From Knoellia remsis (GTDB lineage Bacteria; Actinomycetota; Actinomycetes; Actinomycetales; Dermatophilaceae), in the NCBI RefSeq assembly GCF_003002895.1, contig NZ_PVTI01000010.1, positions 1 to 64,000 of the forward strand: a DNA stretch of 64,000 bases, in the 5' to 3' direction. Position numbers and translations under genes: made by a program. Numbering within the stretch: position 1 is the stretch's first letter; each line of letters opens with the position of its first letter. Shown piece by piece: positions 8,473 to 15,463 of the stretch. The notes under the pieces were generated by a model. That model was not told the origin of the DNA, did no database searches, and was given only the letters and a program-made list of their open reading frames with translations.

Positions 8473-9519
8473 GTGAGCACGGGCTACGTCGACTGGAACT
8501 TCGCCAAGACCACCGGCAGCACCCTCGTCCCGCCCGGTCCGAGCGTGTCCGCGGACGAGGCGGCCGCCGAGGTCGCCGCGATCCGCGCGGCCGCACGCCG
8601 GGCCCACGGGCCGGTGGCCGAGACGTCCCGGATGCAGACCCCGGACGATGCGCCCGAGGCGCTCGTCGTCGACCGGCCGACGTGGATCGCGACGAACGCC
8701 GACTCCATGGGTGCGATGCTCGGGCCGGCCTTCGACGAGATCGTCGCCAAGCGGGGCGGCACACCGAACGGCCTCGGAGCCCAGATCGGCGGCAAGGTCA
8801 CCGGCGCCGAGGCCGGTGCACTGCTGGCGTTCATGTCGACGAAGGTGCTCGGGCAGTACGACCTCGCTCCCGACGGCACGCCGGCCCTGCTCCTCGTCGC
8901 CCCGAACCTGCTCCAGGTGCAGCGCGAGCTCGACGTCGACCCCGAGGACTTCCGCGCGTGGGTGTGCATGCACGAGGAGACCCACCGCGTGCAGTTCACC
9001 GCCGTCCCGTGGCTGCGCGAGCACATGATCCGCGAGGCCCGCGCGCTCGCGACCGACATGGCGCCCGACCCCGAGCGGGTCCAGGAGCTCACGTCGCGCC
9101 TGCGCGAGAAGCTGCCCGAGCTGCTGCGCGACGGCTCCGGCGGCATCACCGACCTCGTCACGACGCCGGAGCAGCGCGAGAAGCTCGCCGAGCTCACCGC
9201 GGTCATGTCCCTGCTCGAGGGGCACGCGGACGTCGTCATGGACGACGTGGGTCCCGCTCACATCTCGACCGTCGCCGAGATCCGCAAGAAGTTCACCGAG
9301 CGCCGCAAGGGCGTCGGGGCGTTCGACAAGATCCTGCGCCGGCTCCTCGGCCTCGAGGCCAAGATGCGCCAGTACCGCGACGGCGCCGTCTTCGTCCGCG
9401 GCGTGCAGGACAAGGTCGGCGTCGACGGCTTCAACGCCGTCTGGACCTCTCCCGAGACGCTGCCGAGGCCGCTCGAGATCACCGACCCGGACGCGTGGGT
9501 CAAGCGCGTGCACGGCTGA
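8473..9519 (+). CDS. Zinc-dependent metalloprotease-like protein, DUF2342 family
   Basis: 348 residues. The zincin motif HEETH (167-171, in CMHEETHRVQFTAVPW) has the HExxH spacing and is followed by a downstream acidic segment (LLEGHADVVMDDV). This family, often labelled DUF2342 or coenzyme-F420-associated hydrolase, is almost confined to actinobacteria and is usually encoded between dacB and tilS, as here. Its physiological substrate is not established. GTG at 8473 lies 31 bp after dacB. Confidence 0.88.
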   Translation: MSTGYVDWNFAKTTGSTLVPPGPSVSADEAAAEVAAIRAAARRAHGPVAETSRMQTPDDAPEALVVDRPTWIATNADSMGAMLGPAFDEIVAKRGGTPNGLGAQIGGKVTGAEAGALLAFMSTKVLGQYDLAPDGTPALLLVAPNLLQVQRELDVDPEDFRAWVCMHEETHRVQFTAVPWLREHMIREARALATDMAPDPERVQELTSRLREKLPELLRDGSGGITDLVTTPEQREKLAELTAVMSLLEGHADVVMDDVGPAHISTVAEIRKKFTERRKGVGAFDKILRRLLGLEAKMRQYRDGAVFVRGVQDKVGVDGFNAVWTSPETLPRPLEITDPDAWVKRVHG

Positions 9520-9538
9520 GTTCCCCTCTGGCGCAACG

Positions 9539-10504
9539 GTGTCCGGACCGCATCCGTCCACGGCCAAGATCCGGTATGCCGTCCGCGCGGCGTTGTCGGA
9601 CGTCGCACCGGGCGCGGTGGTCCTGGTCGCGTGCAGTGGGGGAGGGGACTCGATGGCTTTGGCAGAGGCGGTCGCCCACGAGCAGCGGCACGCTGGGTGG
9701 CGCGGCGGGGCGGTCGTCGTCGACCACGGGCTCCAGCCCGGGTCCGACGAGGTGGCCGAGCGGGCTGCGGGGTGGGTGCGCGACCTGGGACTCGACCCGG
9801 TCGTCGTGGAGCGAGTCGTGGTGTCGCAGAACGGATTTGGGCTCGAGGCGGCTGCTCGTGATGCGCGGTATGCAGCCCTGGAGTCGGTCGCTGACCGGGT
9901 CGGGGCCGAGGTCGTGCTGCTCGGGCACACGCTCGACGACCAGGCCGAGCAGGTGCTGCTCGGCCTCGTTCGCGGGTCCGGTGCTCGCTCCCTCGCCGGC
10001 ATGCCGTCGGTGCGCGGGTTGGTACGGCGCCCGTTGCTCGGGGTGACCCGGGTCGAGTGCCGTGAGTCGCTCACGGCCGAGGGAGTCTCGTGGTGGGACG
10101 ACCCGATGAACGCGGACGAGTCCTTCACCCGGGTTCGGGCGCGGCACGCGGTGGCCGACCTCGAACGTGACCTCGGGCCGGGAGTCGCCCAGGCACTGGG
10201 GCGTTCGGCCGACCAGCTGCGCGAGGACGCCGATGCGCTCGACGCCCTGGCCGACCGGGCGGTGCGCTCCCTGGGGCCGGGTCCGTGGCCGGTCGCGGAC
10301 CTGCTCGCGTTCGACCGGGCGGTGCGCACCCGGGTGTGGCGGCGGCTGCTCACCACGGCGGGCGCGCCGGTGGGTCAGGTGAGCGCACGGCATACGGACG
10401 CCTGCGACGCCCTCCTCACCCAGTGGCACGGACAGGGCGCCGTCCACGCGCCCGGCAACCTCCGCGTCCGCCGCACCCCAGGCGCCGAGATCTCCCTCGA
10501 CTGA
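9539..10504 (+). CDS. tilS: tRNA(Ile)-lysidine synthase
   Basis: Converts C34 of the CAU-anticodon tRNA-Ile to lysidine with ATP and lysine, switching its decoding to AUA. The PP-loop SGGGDSM (33-39) is clear, followed by VVVDHGLQPGSDEVAERA and LGHTLDDQAEQVLLGLVRGS, both diagnostic. 321 residues, a short actinobacterial form with a reduced C-terminal domain. GTG at 9539. AUA codons seem rare here and many that I noticed fall inside the repeated GGCATAC heptamer, so this enzyme is needed to read them. Normally hpt follows directly; here 2.4 kb containing a marR/MFS pair intervenes. Confidence 0.94.
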   Translation: MSGPHPSTAKIRYAVRAALSDVAPGAVVLVACSGGGDSMALAEAVAHEQRHAGWRGGAVVVDHGLQPGSDEVAERAAGWVRDLGLDPVVVERVVVSQNGFGLEAAARDARYAALESVADRVGAEVVLLGHTLDDQAEQVLLGLVRGSGARSLAGMPSVRGLVRRPLLGVTRVECRESLTAEGVSWWDDPMNADESFTRVRARHAVADLERDLGPGVAQALGRSADQLREDADALDALADRAVRSLGPGPWPVADLLAFDRAVRTRVWRRLLTTAGAPVGQVSARHTDACDALLTQWHGQGAVHAPGNLRVRRTPGAEISLD

Positions 10505-10530
10505 TTGCGCACAGTTCGCATCGGTGTCTG

Positions 10531-10580
10531 ACTTCTTGCGCAGAGTTCGCACGCAGGCGTGCGAACTCTGCGCAAGAAGT
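10531..10580. terminator. Perfect 24-bp-arm palindrome, family A copy 1
   Basis: Arms at 10531-10554 (ACTTCTTGCGCAGAGTTCGC...) and 10557-10580 are exact complements with only 2 nt between. It lies between the convergent tilS and marR stops, so it should stop transcription both ways. A half copy of the sister palindrome (CTGATTGCGCACAGTTCGCA) lies just before it at 10501-10520. The sister is at 12751-12800. Confidence 0.8.
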
Positions 10581-10611
10581 CGGGGGAGGGGTGGGGCTGG
10601 TGGGACAGCGG

Positions 10612-11094
10612 TCAGGAGCTGGAGGAGTCGGCGGGGTCCGCCGGGAGGGCGGCGCAGGCCTCGAGGAAGGCGTTCGTCGACGGGGCCTCGGCCGCCTCGA
10701 CCTCGGCGCGCAGGACGCTGCGCTGGGTGGGGCGCGCCTCGGCATACCGAGCCCGGCCGGAGTCGGTGACGCGGGCGAAGACGGCGCGGCGGTCCTTCGG
10801 GCACATCTCGCGGTGGACGAGCCCGGCCTCCTCGAGCCGCCCGACGAGCCGCGACAGGGCGGACTGGGTGAGGTGCACGCGGGTGCCGAGGTCGGCCATC
10901 TTGAGCTCGGCCGGCTCGGCGACGCAGAGCGCCTCGAGGACGTTGAACTCGCTGGAGGTGAGCTCGTGCTCGCTCATGAGCGTGCGGTCGAGGGTGCAGC
11001 TGAGGCGCTGGTAGCGCTGCATGAGGTCGCGCCAGCCGGCCGCGAGCGCGTCGTCGTCGAGCGGCGTGGCGGGGGTGGTCGTGCTGCCCTTCAC
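10612..11094 (-). CDS. MarR-family transcriptional regulator
   Basis: 160 residues, winged helix-turn-helix. The DNA-binding part is ELTSSEFNVLEALC, LKMADLGTRVHLTQSALSRL (recognition helix) and the wing MCPKDRRAVFARVTDSGRA. MarR proteins usually repress a divergent transporter and release DNA on binding a phenolic or drug-like ligand. That fits the MFS exporter starting 87 bp away in the opposite direction. GTG at 11094 (VKGSTTTP) is the most likely start; longer readings run into the shared promoter. Confidence 0.88.
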   Translation of the reverse strand: MKGSTTTPATPLDDDALAAGWRDLMQRYQRLSCTLDRTLMSEHELTSSEFNVLEALCVAEPAELKMADLGTRVHLTQSALSRLVGRLEEAGLVHREMCPKDRRAVFARVTDSGRARYAEARPTQRSVLRAEVEAAEAPSTNAFLEACAALPADPADSSSS

Positions 11095-11181
11095 GCGTCG
11101 CACCCTATCAGATGCGGGTGAATCAGTTGTTTCCTCATTATTTGCTTGCGCATTGAATGCAGATGCATGAGAGTAGGCGGC
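11095..11181. promoter_or_regulatory. Shared marR/MFS promoter region, candidate MarR operator
   Basis: This 87-bp divergent region has a locally AT-rich core (TTTCCTCATTATTTGCTTGC) unlike its surroundings. It holds the perfect inverted repeat GCATT-G-AATGC at 11150-11160 and a second half-site ATGCAT just after. MarR dimers usually bind such 16-20 bp palindromes over both promoters. The exact operator is inferred. Confidence 0.5.
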
Positions 11182-12735
11182 ATGGCATCCACCAGTGCTC
11201 CACCCGACCTCGACTCCGACAGCCGCGACCTCCGCGACCGTCCCGATCTGCACGACCGCCCCGGCCAGGCCGATGCGTCCGACCACCTCGTCGTCGACGA
11301 GGGCACGCCGTGGACCTCCCGGGTCTGGCTGCTCGTCTTCGTCCTCGGCGCCGTCCTCTTCCTCGACGGTCTCGACCTGTCGATGATCGGGGTCGCCCTC
11401 CCCGAGACCCGCGCAGCGCTCGACCTCGACCCGTCGGCGGCCCAGTGGCTCATCTCCGGCTACATCCTCGGCTACGGCGGCTTCCTCCTGCTCGGAGGGA
11501 GGGCGTGCGACCTCATCGGTCGCCGGCAGGTCTTCCTCGCGGCCGTCCTCGTCTTCGGCGTCGCCTCCGTCGTGAGCGCCCTCGTCGACGTCGGCTCCCT
11601 CGTCGTCCTGCTGCGCTTCGTCAAGGGCGTCGCCGCGGCGTTCACGGTCCCGGCGGGCCTGTCGATCATCACGACGACCTTCGCCGAAGGAGCCGCACGC
11701 AACCGGGCCTTCTCGATCTACACCGTGTGCGGCGCGAGCGGCTTCTCGCTCGGCCTCGTCGCCGGCGGGCTGCTCACCGAGATCTCGTGGCGTGCGGCGC
11801 TGTTCTTCCCCGGCCCGGTGGCGCTCGCGCTCTTCGCCCTCGGCTGGAAGGTCATCCCGCACTCGGTCTCGGATGCGTTCTCGCTCAGGCGTGTCGACGT
11901 CGCCGGTGCCCTGACCTCGACGCTCGCCCTGCTCCTTCTCGTCCTCACCGTCGTCCGCGCGCCGGAGGCCGGCTGGGGTGCCCCGGTGTCGCTGGCCGGC
12001 TTCGCGGGTGCGGCACTGCTCATGACGGCCTTCGTCGTCATCGAGCTGCGCCACCCGCACCCGCTCGTGCGCCTGGGCATCCTCCGCTCGCCCGAGCTCG
12101 TCCACGCGAACCTCGCGGGGCTCGTGATGTTCGGCGGGTATGCCGCGTTCCAGTTCCTCGTCTCGCTCTACCTCCAGGAGCAGCTCGGGTGGTCGGCGAT
12201 CGGTATGGCGCTCGGTTTCCTCCCCGCGGGCCTCATCGTCCTCGGGTCGGCGCTGCGCATCGACCGGCTGCTCAACCGGGCCGACACCCGCGTCCTCGTC
12301 GCGGCCGGGCTCACCTCGTTCAGCCTCGCCTACGGATGGTTCCTCCTCGCCCGACCCGAGCAGTCATACGTCCGTTTCCTCCTGCCGACGATGGTGCTGC
12401 TCGGCATCGGCTTCGCGATCCTCTTCCCGGCGGTCAACGCGCAGGCGACCGCAGGCGTCGCGGACCACGAGCAGGGGCTGGCGTCAGGACTGCTCAACAC
12501 CTTCATCCAGGTCGGGGGAGCACTCATGATCGCGGTCGTCACGGCGATCACCGCGACGGCCGGTGCCGGTCGCGCGGCCGACCCGACGCGCCTGCCTCCG
12601 GGCATGGTGCCCTCGATCGCCGTCGTCATCACCCTCACTGTCGCGGGTCTCCTCGGGACCCTCGTCCTCCTCGGTCGCCGGCCGCGCGTGGTCACAGGGG
12701 ACGCGCCGGTCCCGGCCGAGGTGACCCGGAGCTGA
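11182..12735 (+). CDS. MFS drug exporter, DHA2 (14-TM) type
   Basis: 517-residue inner-membrane proton antiporter. A charged N-terminal tail of about 55 residues leads into TM1 (VWLLVFVLGAVLFLDGLDLS). The family motif A region GGRACDLIGRRQVFLAAVLV follows TM2, and about 14 hydrophobic segments can be traced. The DHA2 group (EmrB/QacA-like) exports aromatic drugs and dyes; the substrate here is unknown. ATG at 11182 follows GAGTAGGCGG; an in-frame ATG 15 bp upstream is possible. Divergent from the MarR gene, which probably controls it. The pair is bracketed by related palindromes at 10531 and 12751. Confidence 0.9.
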   Translation: MASTSAPPDLDSDSRDLRDRPDLHDRPGQADASDHLVVDEGTPWTSRVWLLVFVLGAVLFLDGLDLSMIGVALPETRAALDLDPSAAQWLISGYILGYGGFLLLGGRACDLIGRRQVFLAAVLVFGVASVVSALVDVGSLVVLLRFVKGVAAAFTVPAGLSIITTTFAEGAARNRAFSIYTVCGASGFSLGLVAGGLLTEISWRAALFFPGPVALALFALGWKVIPHSVSDAFSLRRVDVAGALTSTLALLLLVLTVVRAPEAGWGAPVSLAGFAGAALLMTAFVVIELRHPHPLVRLGILRSPELVHANLAGLVMFGGYAAFQFLVSLYLQEQLGWSAIGMALGFLPAGLIVLGSALRIDRLLNRADTRVLVAAGLTSFSLAYGWFLLARPEQSYVRFLLPTMVLLGIGFAILFPAVNAQATAGVADHEQGLASGLLNTFIQVGGALMIAVVTAITATAGAGRAADPTRLPPGMVPSIAVVITLTVAGLLGTLVLLGRRPRVVTGDAPVPAEVTRS

Positions 12736-12750
12736 CCAGTCCTGCTGACC

Positions 12751-12800
12751 ACTGATTGCGCACAGTTCGCACGCTCGCGTGCGAACTGTGCGCAATCAGT
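12751..12800 (+). terminator. Perfect 24-bp-arm palindrome, family A copy 2
   Basis: Arms 12751-12774 (ACTGATTGCGCACAGTTCGC...) and 12777-12800 are exact complements with 2 nt between. Its arm differs from the palindrome at 10531-10580 by only about four bases, and each change is matched in the opposite arm. It lies 15 bp after the MFS stop codon. Confidence 0.8.
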
Positions 12801-12817
12801 GGCAGGTCCGGGTGTCC

Positions 12818-12860
12818 GCCGGATGGTCGGGTCCGGTTGACTAGGACCCGACCATCCGGC
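12818..12860 (+). terminator. Second hairpin after the MFS gene, 17-bp perfect stem
   Basis: GCCGGATGGTCGGGTCC at 12818-12834 pairs exactly with 12844-12860 around a 9-nt loop GGTTGACTA. It stands between the family A palindrome and hpt. It could be a second terminator or an element in the hpt leader. Confidence 0.65.
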
Positions 12861-12913
12861 ACGTCGGCGCACCGCCCCGACCGCTGCCGGCCAGCAGACC
12901 AGGAGGGTGCACC

Positions 12914-13465
12914 GTGGACTCGTCCCACATGGGAGCCGACCTCGAGCGGGTGCTCGTGAGCGAGACCGAGATCGAGACCAGGCTCGGCGAGCTCGCCGAG
13001 GAGATCGCGAAGGAGTACGAAGGCAAGGACCTGCTCCTCGTCGGCGTCCTCAAGGGAGCGGTCATGGTCATGGCCGACCTCATGCGCGCCCTGCCGATGA
13101 CGGCGCCGGTCGACTGGATGGCGGTCTCGTCCTACGGCTCCGGGACGAAGAGCTCCGGCGTCGTGCGCATCCTCAAGGACCTCGACGCCGACATCTCCGG
13201 CAAGCACGTCCTCATCGTCGAGGACATCGTCGACTCCGGCCTGACGCTCTCGTGGATCAAGGCCAACCTCGAGTCCCGCAACCCGGCGTCCGTCGAGATC
13301 TGCACGCTGCTGCGCAAGCCCGACGCGGCCAAGGTCGAGGTCGACGTCAAGTGGGTCGGCTTCGACATCCCCAACGAGTTCGTCGTCGGCTACGGCCTCG
13401 ACTACGCCGAGCAGTACCGCGGACTGCGCCAGGTCGGCACGCTCGCACCGCACGTCTACAGCTGA
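12914..13465 (+). CDS. hpt: Hypoxanthine phosphoribosyltransferase
   Basis: Salvages hypoxanthine (and guanine) to IMP/GMP using PRPP. 183 residues, normal length. The PRPP motif VEDIVDSGLT is at 102-111, with LVGVLKGAVMVMADL, SSYGSGTKSSG (flexible loop) and VKWVGFDIPNEFVVGYGLDY near the C-terminus. GTG at 12914 follows an AGGAGGGTG-like ribosome site. In most actinobacteria ftsH comes next; here about 10 kb of other genes have been inserted. Confidence 0.95.
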   Translation: MDSSHMGADLERVLVSETEIETRLGELAEEIAKEYEGKDLLLVGVLKGAVMVMADLMRALPMTAPVDWMAVSSYGSGTKSSGVVRILKDLDADISGKHVLIVEDIVDSGLTLSWIKANLESRNPASVEICTLLRKPDAAKVEVDVKWVGFDIPNEFVVGYGLDYAEQYRGLRQVGTLAPHVYS

Positions 13466-13499
13466 GGCGAGCGGCCGGCATACGCCCGCCCGCTGATCC

Positions 13500-13590
13500 C
13501 AACTTTCCCGCCCCATGGCGGAACCTTGGGTGAGGGAGGGCTACCGAAGTGGGGCGTGACTCAACGTTCCCGCATGGGGCGGGAAAGTTG
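13500..13590 (+). terminator. Long hairpin after hpt, family C copy 1
   Basis: Arms CAACTTTCCCGCCCCAT (13500-13516) and its exact complement (13574-13590) enclose 57 bp that can partly pair (GCGGAACC with GTTCCCGC). The outer arm plus GGAACCTTG reappears, inverted, at 52893-52975. Confidence 0.65.
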
Positions 13591-13596
13591 ACCAGG

Positions 13597-13644
13597 AGAG
13601 ATTTTCGAAAATCTCTTGTTTATTCGTCAATCATGAGCCATGCT
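13597..13644 (+). promoter_or_regulatory. Operator-like palindrome next to the catabolic operon promoter
   Basis: A perfect 20-bp palindrome AGAGATTTTCGAAAATCTCT at 13597-13616 is strikingly AT-rich for this genome. It touches a plausible promoter: TTGTTT at 13616-13621, 17-bp spacing, CATGCT at 13639-13644. It is a good candidate operator for the regulator of the operon starting at 13676. The GntR protein encoded at 22516 is the nearest candidate, which is inference only. Confidence 0.6.
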
Positions 13645-13675
13645 GGTCGGCACACGCACCCAAAGGAGGGTCGAG

Positions 13676-14449
13676 ATGCCGGCACAGCGCAGTGGCGGAA
13701 CGAGTGCAGACCTCCGCGAGAGCGGGGAACCCAAGCCGCTCGAAGACCAGCACGTGGTCATCGTCGGAGGCACCCAGGGACTGGGCCTCGAGATCGCGAG
13801 AGCGGCGGCGGCGCGCGGACAGCGCGTGACGGTCGCGGGCCGCGACGCGGAGAAGGCCGAGAAGGCCGCCGCGGACATCGGGATCGACGCGGTCGCAGGG
13901 ATCTGCGACCTCACCGACTGGAGCTCGCTCGAGCGCTTCTTCGACGGGGTGGACACCATCGACCACCTCATCCTCGCGGCACTCGACCGGGACCAGAACG
14001 ACATCAAGGACTTCCGTCCGGACGACGCCGCGAAGACGTCGCTCATGAAGAACGTCGGGTATGCCGCGAGCGTGCACTATGCGTTGCCGAAGCTCGACCC
14101 CGGCGGGTCGGTCCTCATGTTCAGCGGCCTGTCGATGTGGCGGCCGATGCCCGGCTCGACGACCATCTCGATGGCCAACGCCGGCGTCGTCGGCCTCGCC
14201 AACTCGCTCGCCGTGCAGATCGCGCCGGTGCGGGTCAACGTCATCACCCCCGGCGTCGTCATGGGGACGCTCGCCGTCGACGAGGCGGACCCGGTGCGGG
14301 CCGAGCAGTACGAGCGGTTGCGCCAGCGGACTCCGGGCAAGCGCCTGCCCCAGACGGCCGACATCGTCAGCGCGGCGTTCGCGCTCACCGACAACCCGGG
14401 CATCAACGCGTCGAACCTCGTCGTCGACGCGGCGATGCACCTCAGCTGA
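13676..14449 (+). CDS. Short-chain dehydrogenase/reductase
   Basis: 257 residues. The NAD(P) Rossmann motif is VVIVGGTQGLGLEIARAAAA (TGxxxGxG-like, GGTQGLG). The usual catalytic Tyr-x3-Lys is not clear: the region after the strand SVLMFSGLSMWRPMPGSTTI reads SMANAGVVGLANSLAVQIAP, with no Tyr/Lys pair. It may therefore be an atypical or non-catalytic SDR. ATG at 13676 is supported by AAAGGAGGG five bases upstream. It is the first gene of the catabolic operon, 43 bp ahead of the DoxX-type gene. Confidence 0.82.
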   Translation: MPAQRSGGTSADLRESGEPKPLEDQHVVIVGGTQGLGLEIARAAAARGQRVTVAGRDAEKAEKAAADIGIDAVAGICDLTDWSSLERFFDGVDTIDHLILAALDRDQNDIKDFRPDDAAKTSLMKNVGYAASVHYALPKLDPGGSVLMFSGLSMWRPMPGSTTISMANAGVVGLANSLAVQIAPVRVNVITPGVVMGTLAVDEADPVRAEQYERLRQRTPGKRLPQTADIVSAAFALTDNPGINASNLVVDAAMHLS

Positions 14450-14492
14450 GCCACCGGCTCGCGCAGCCCATCCAGCTCACGAAGGAGTGACC

Positions 14493-15017
14493 ATGGAGAC
14501 CAGCACCGACCTCGGACTGCTCGTCCTCCGCCTCGTCATCGGCGGCCTCATCCTCGCCCACGGCTCGCAGAAGGCGTTCGGCGCGTTCGGGGGCATGGGA
14601 CCCGAGGGCACCGCGCCCCTCTTCGAGACGTGGGGCTTCCGGCCCGGACGCAGCCGGGTCCTGCTCGCGGCGGCGACGGAGATCACCGGCGCCACGCTGC
14701 TCGTCCTCGGCCTGCTCACCCCGCTCGGTGCCGCGATGATCCTCGGCACCCTGCTCGTCGCCGCGTCCGTCAACGCCGACAAGGGCCTCTGGGCCGTCAA
14801 GGGCGGCTACGAGCTACCGCTGCTCTACGCCCTCGTCGCCGGTGCCCTCGCCTTCACCGGGCCCGGGCGCATATCGCTCGACCACGCGTTCGGGCTCACC
14901 CGCTCCTGGACGCCCGTCACGGGAGTCGTCGCGGTCGTGGTCGGCGCGCTCGCGGCATATGCCTTCATCGCCTCGTCCCGGCGCGCCCGGGCACTCACCC
15001 CTCAGGAGACCGCATGA
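14493..15017 (+). CDS. DoxX-family membrane protein
   Basis: 174 residues with four predicted membrane helices (about 6-24, 54-74, 76-94, 105-122) and a further one near the C-terminus. The family opening LRLVIGGLILAHGSQKAFG and FRPGRSRVLLAAATEITGAT are typical of DoxX. Members are linked to oxidative or thiol stress and often lie beside aromatic-degradation or redox genes; biochemical activity is not settled. A GAAGGAG ribosome site precedes the ATG. It overlaps the next gene by ATGA. Confidence 0.85.
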   Translation: METSTDLGLLVLRLVIGGLILAHGSQKAFGAFGGMGPEGTAPLFETWGFRPGRSRVLLAAATEITGATLLVLGLLTPLGAAMILGTLLVAASVNADKGLWAVKGGYELPLLYALVAGALAFTGPGRISLDHAFGLTRSWTPVTGVVAVVVGALAAYAFIASSRRARALTPQETA

Positions 15018-15463
15018 CCACCATGACCGACGGCGAGCGCAAGGCCGTCGCCCTCGACTACCTGATGCGGCTCGACCGCGGCGAGGACTTCTTCGAGCTC
15101 TTCGACGACAACATCGAGTTCATGTTCCCCAAGGTGGGGGTCGTGCGCGGGATCGACGCGACGAAGGAGGCCTTCGGCAGGGTTGCCTCGCTGCTCCAGG
15201 GCATCACCCACGACGGCGCGTACTTCAACTACGTCGTGAACGGCGACACCGTCGTCGTCGAGGGCACCTCCTCCGGCACCACGGCCGACGGCGTCGAGTT
15301 CCGCGCCGGTGTCACCCACGCCGGCCGGTTCTGCGACGTCCTCGAGGTCCGCGACGGCAGGATCCACCGGCTCTTCGTCTACCTCGACCCGGACTACGCC
15401 GGGGCCGACACCGAGCGCTACCCGTGGCTGCGTGAGGGTGCCACGGTGGAGGTGGCGTCATGA
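15014..15463 (+). CDS. SnoaL-like/NTF2-fold protein
   Basis: 149 residues. The NTF2-like cone fold is suggested by DYLMRLDRGEDFFELFDDNI, VEFMFPK-type strand, GIDATKEAFGRVASLLQGIT and the C-terminal strands FCDVLEVRDGRIHRLFVYLDPDY. SnoaL-like proteins act as small isomerases/cyclases or binding proteins for ring compounds, suiting an aromatic pathway. Both ends overlap the neighbouring genes by 4 bp, so translation is coupled. Confidence 0.8.
   Translation: MTTMTDGERKAVALDYLMRLDRGEDFFELFDDNIEFMFPKVGVVRGIDATKEAFGRVASLLQGITHDGAYFNYVVNGDTVVVEGTSSGTTADGVEFRAGVTHAGRFCDVLEVRDGRIHRLFVYLDPDYAGADTERYPWLREGATVEVAS

Noticed and set aside
8461-10356. 631-codon minus-strand frame opposite the DUF2342 and tilS genes
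   Set aside because: Composition of a GC shadow (Arg/Ser-rich then Asp/Glu-rich); recognised genes lie on the other strand.
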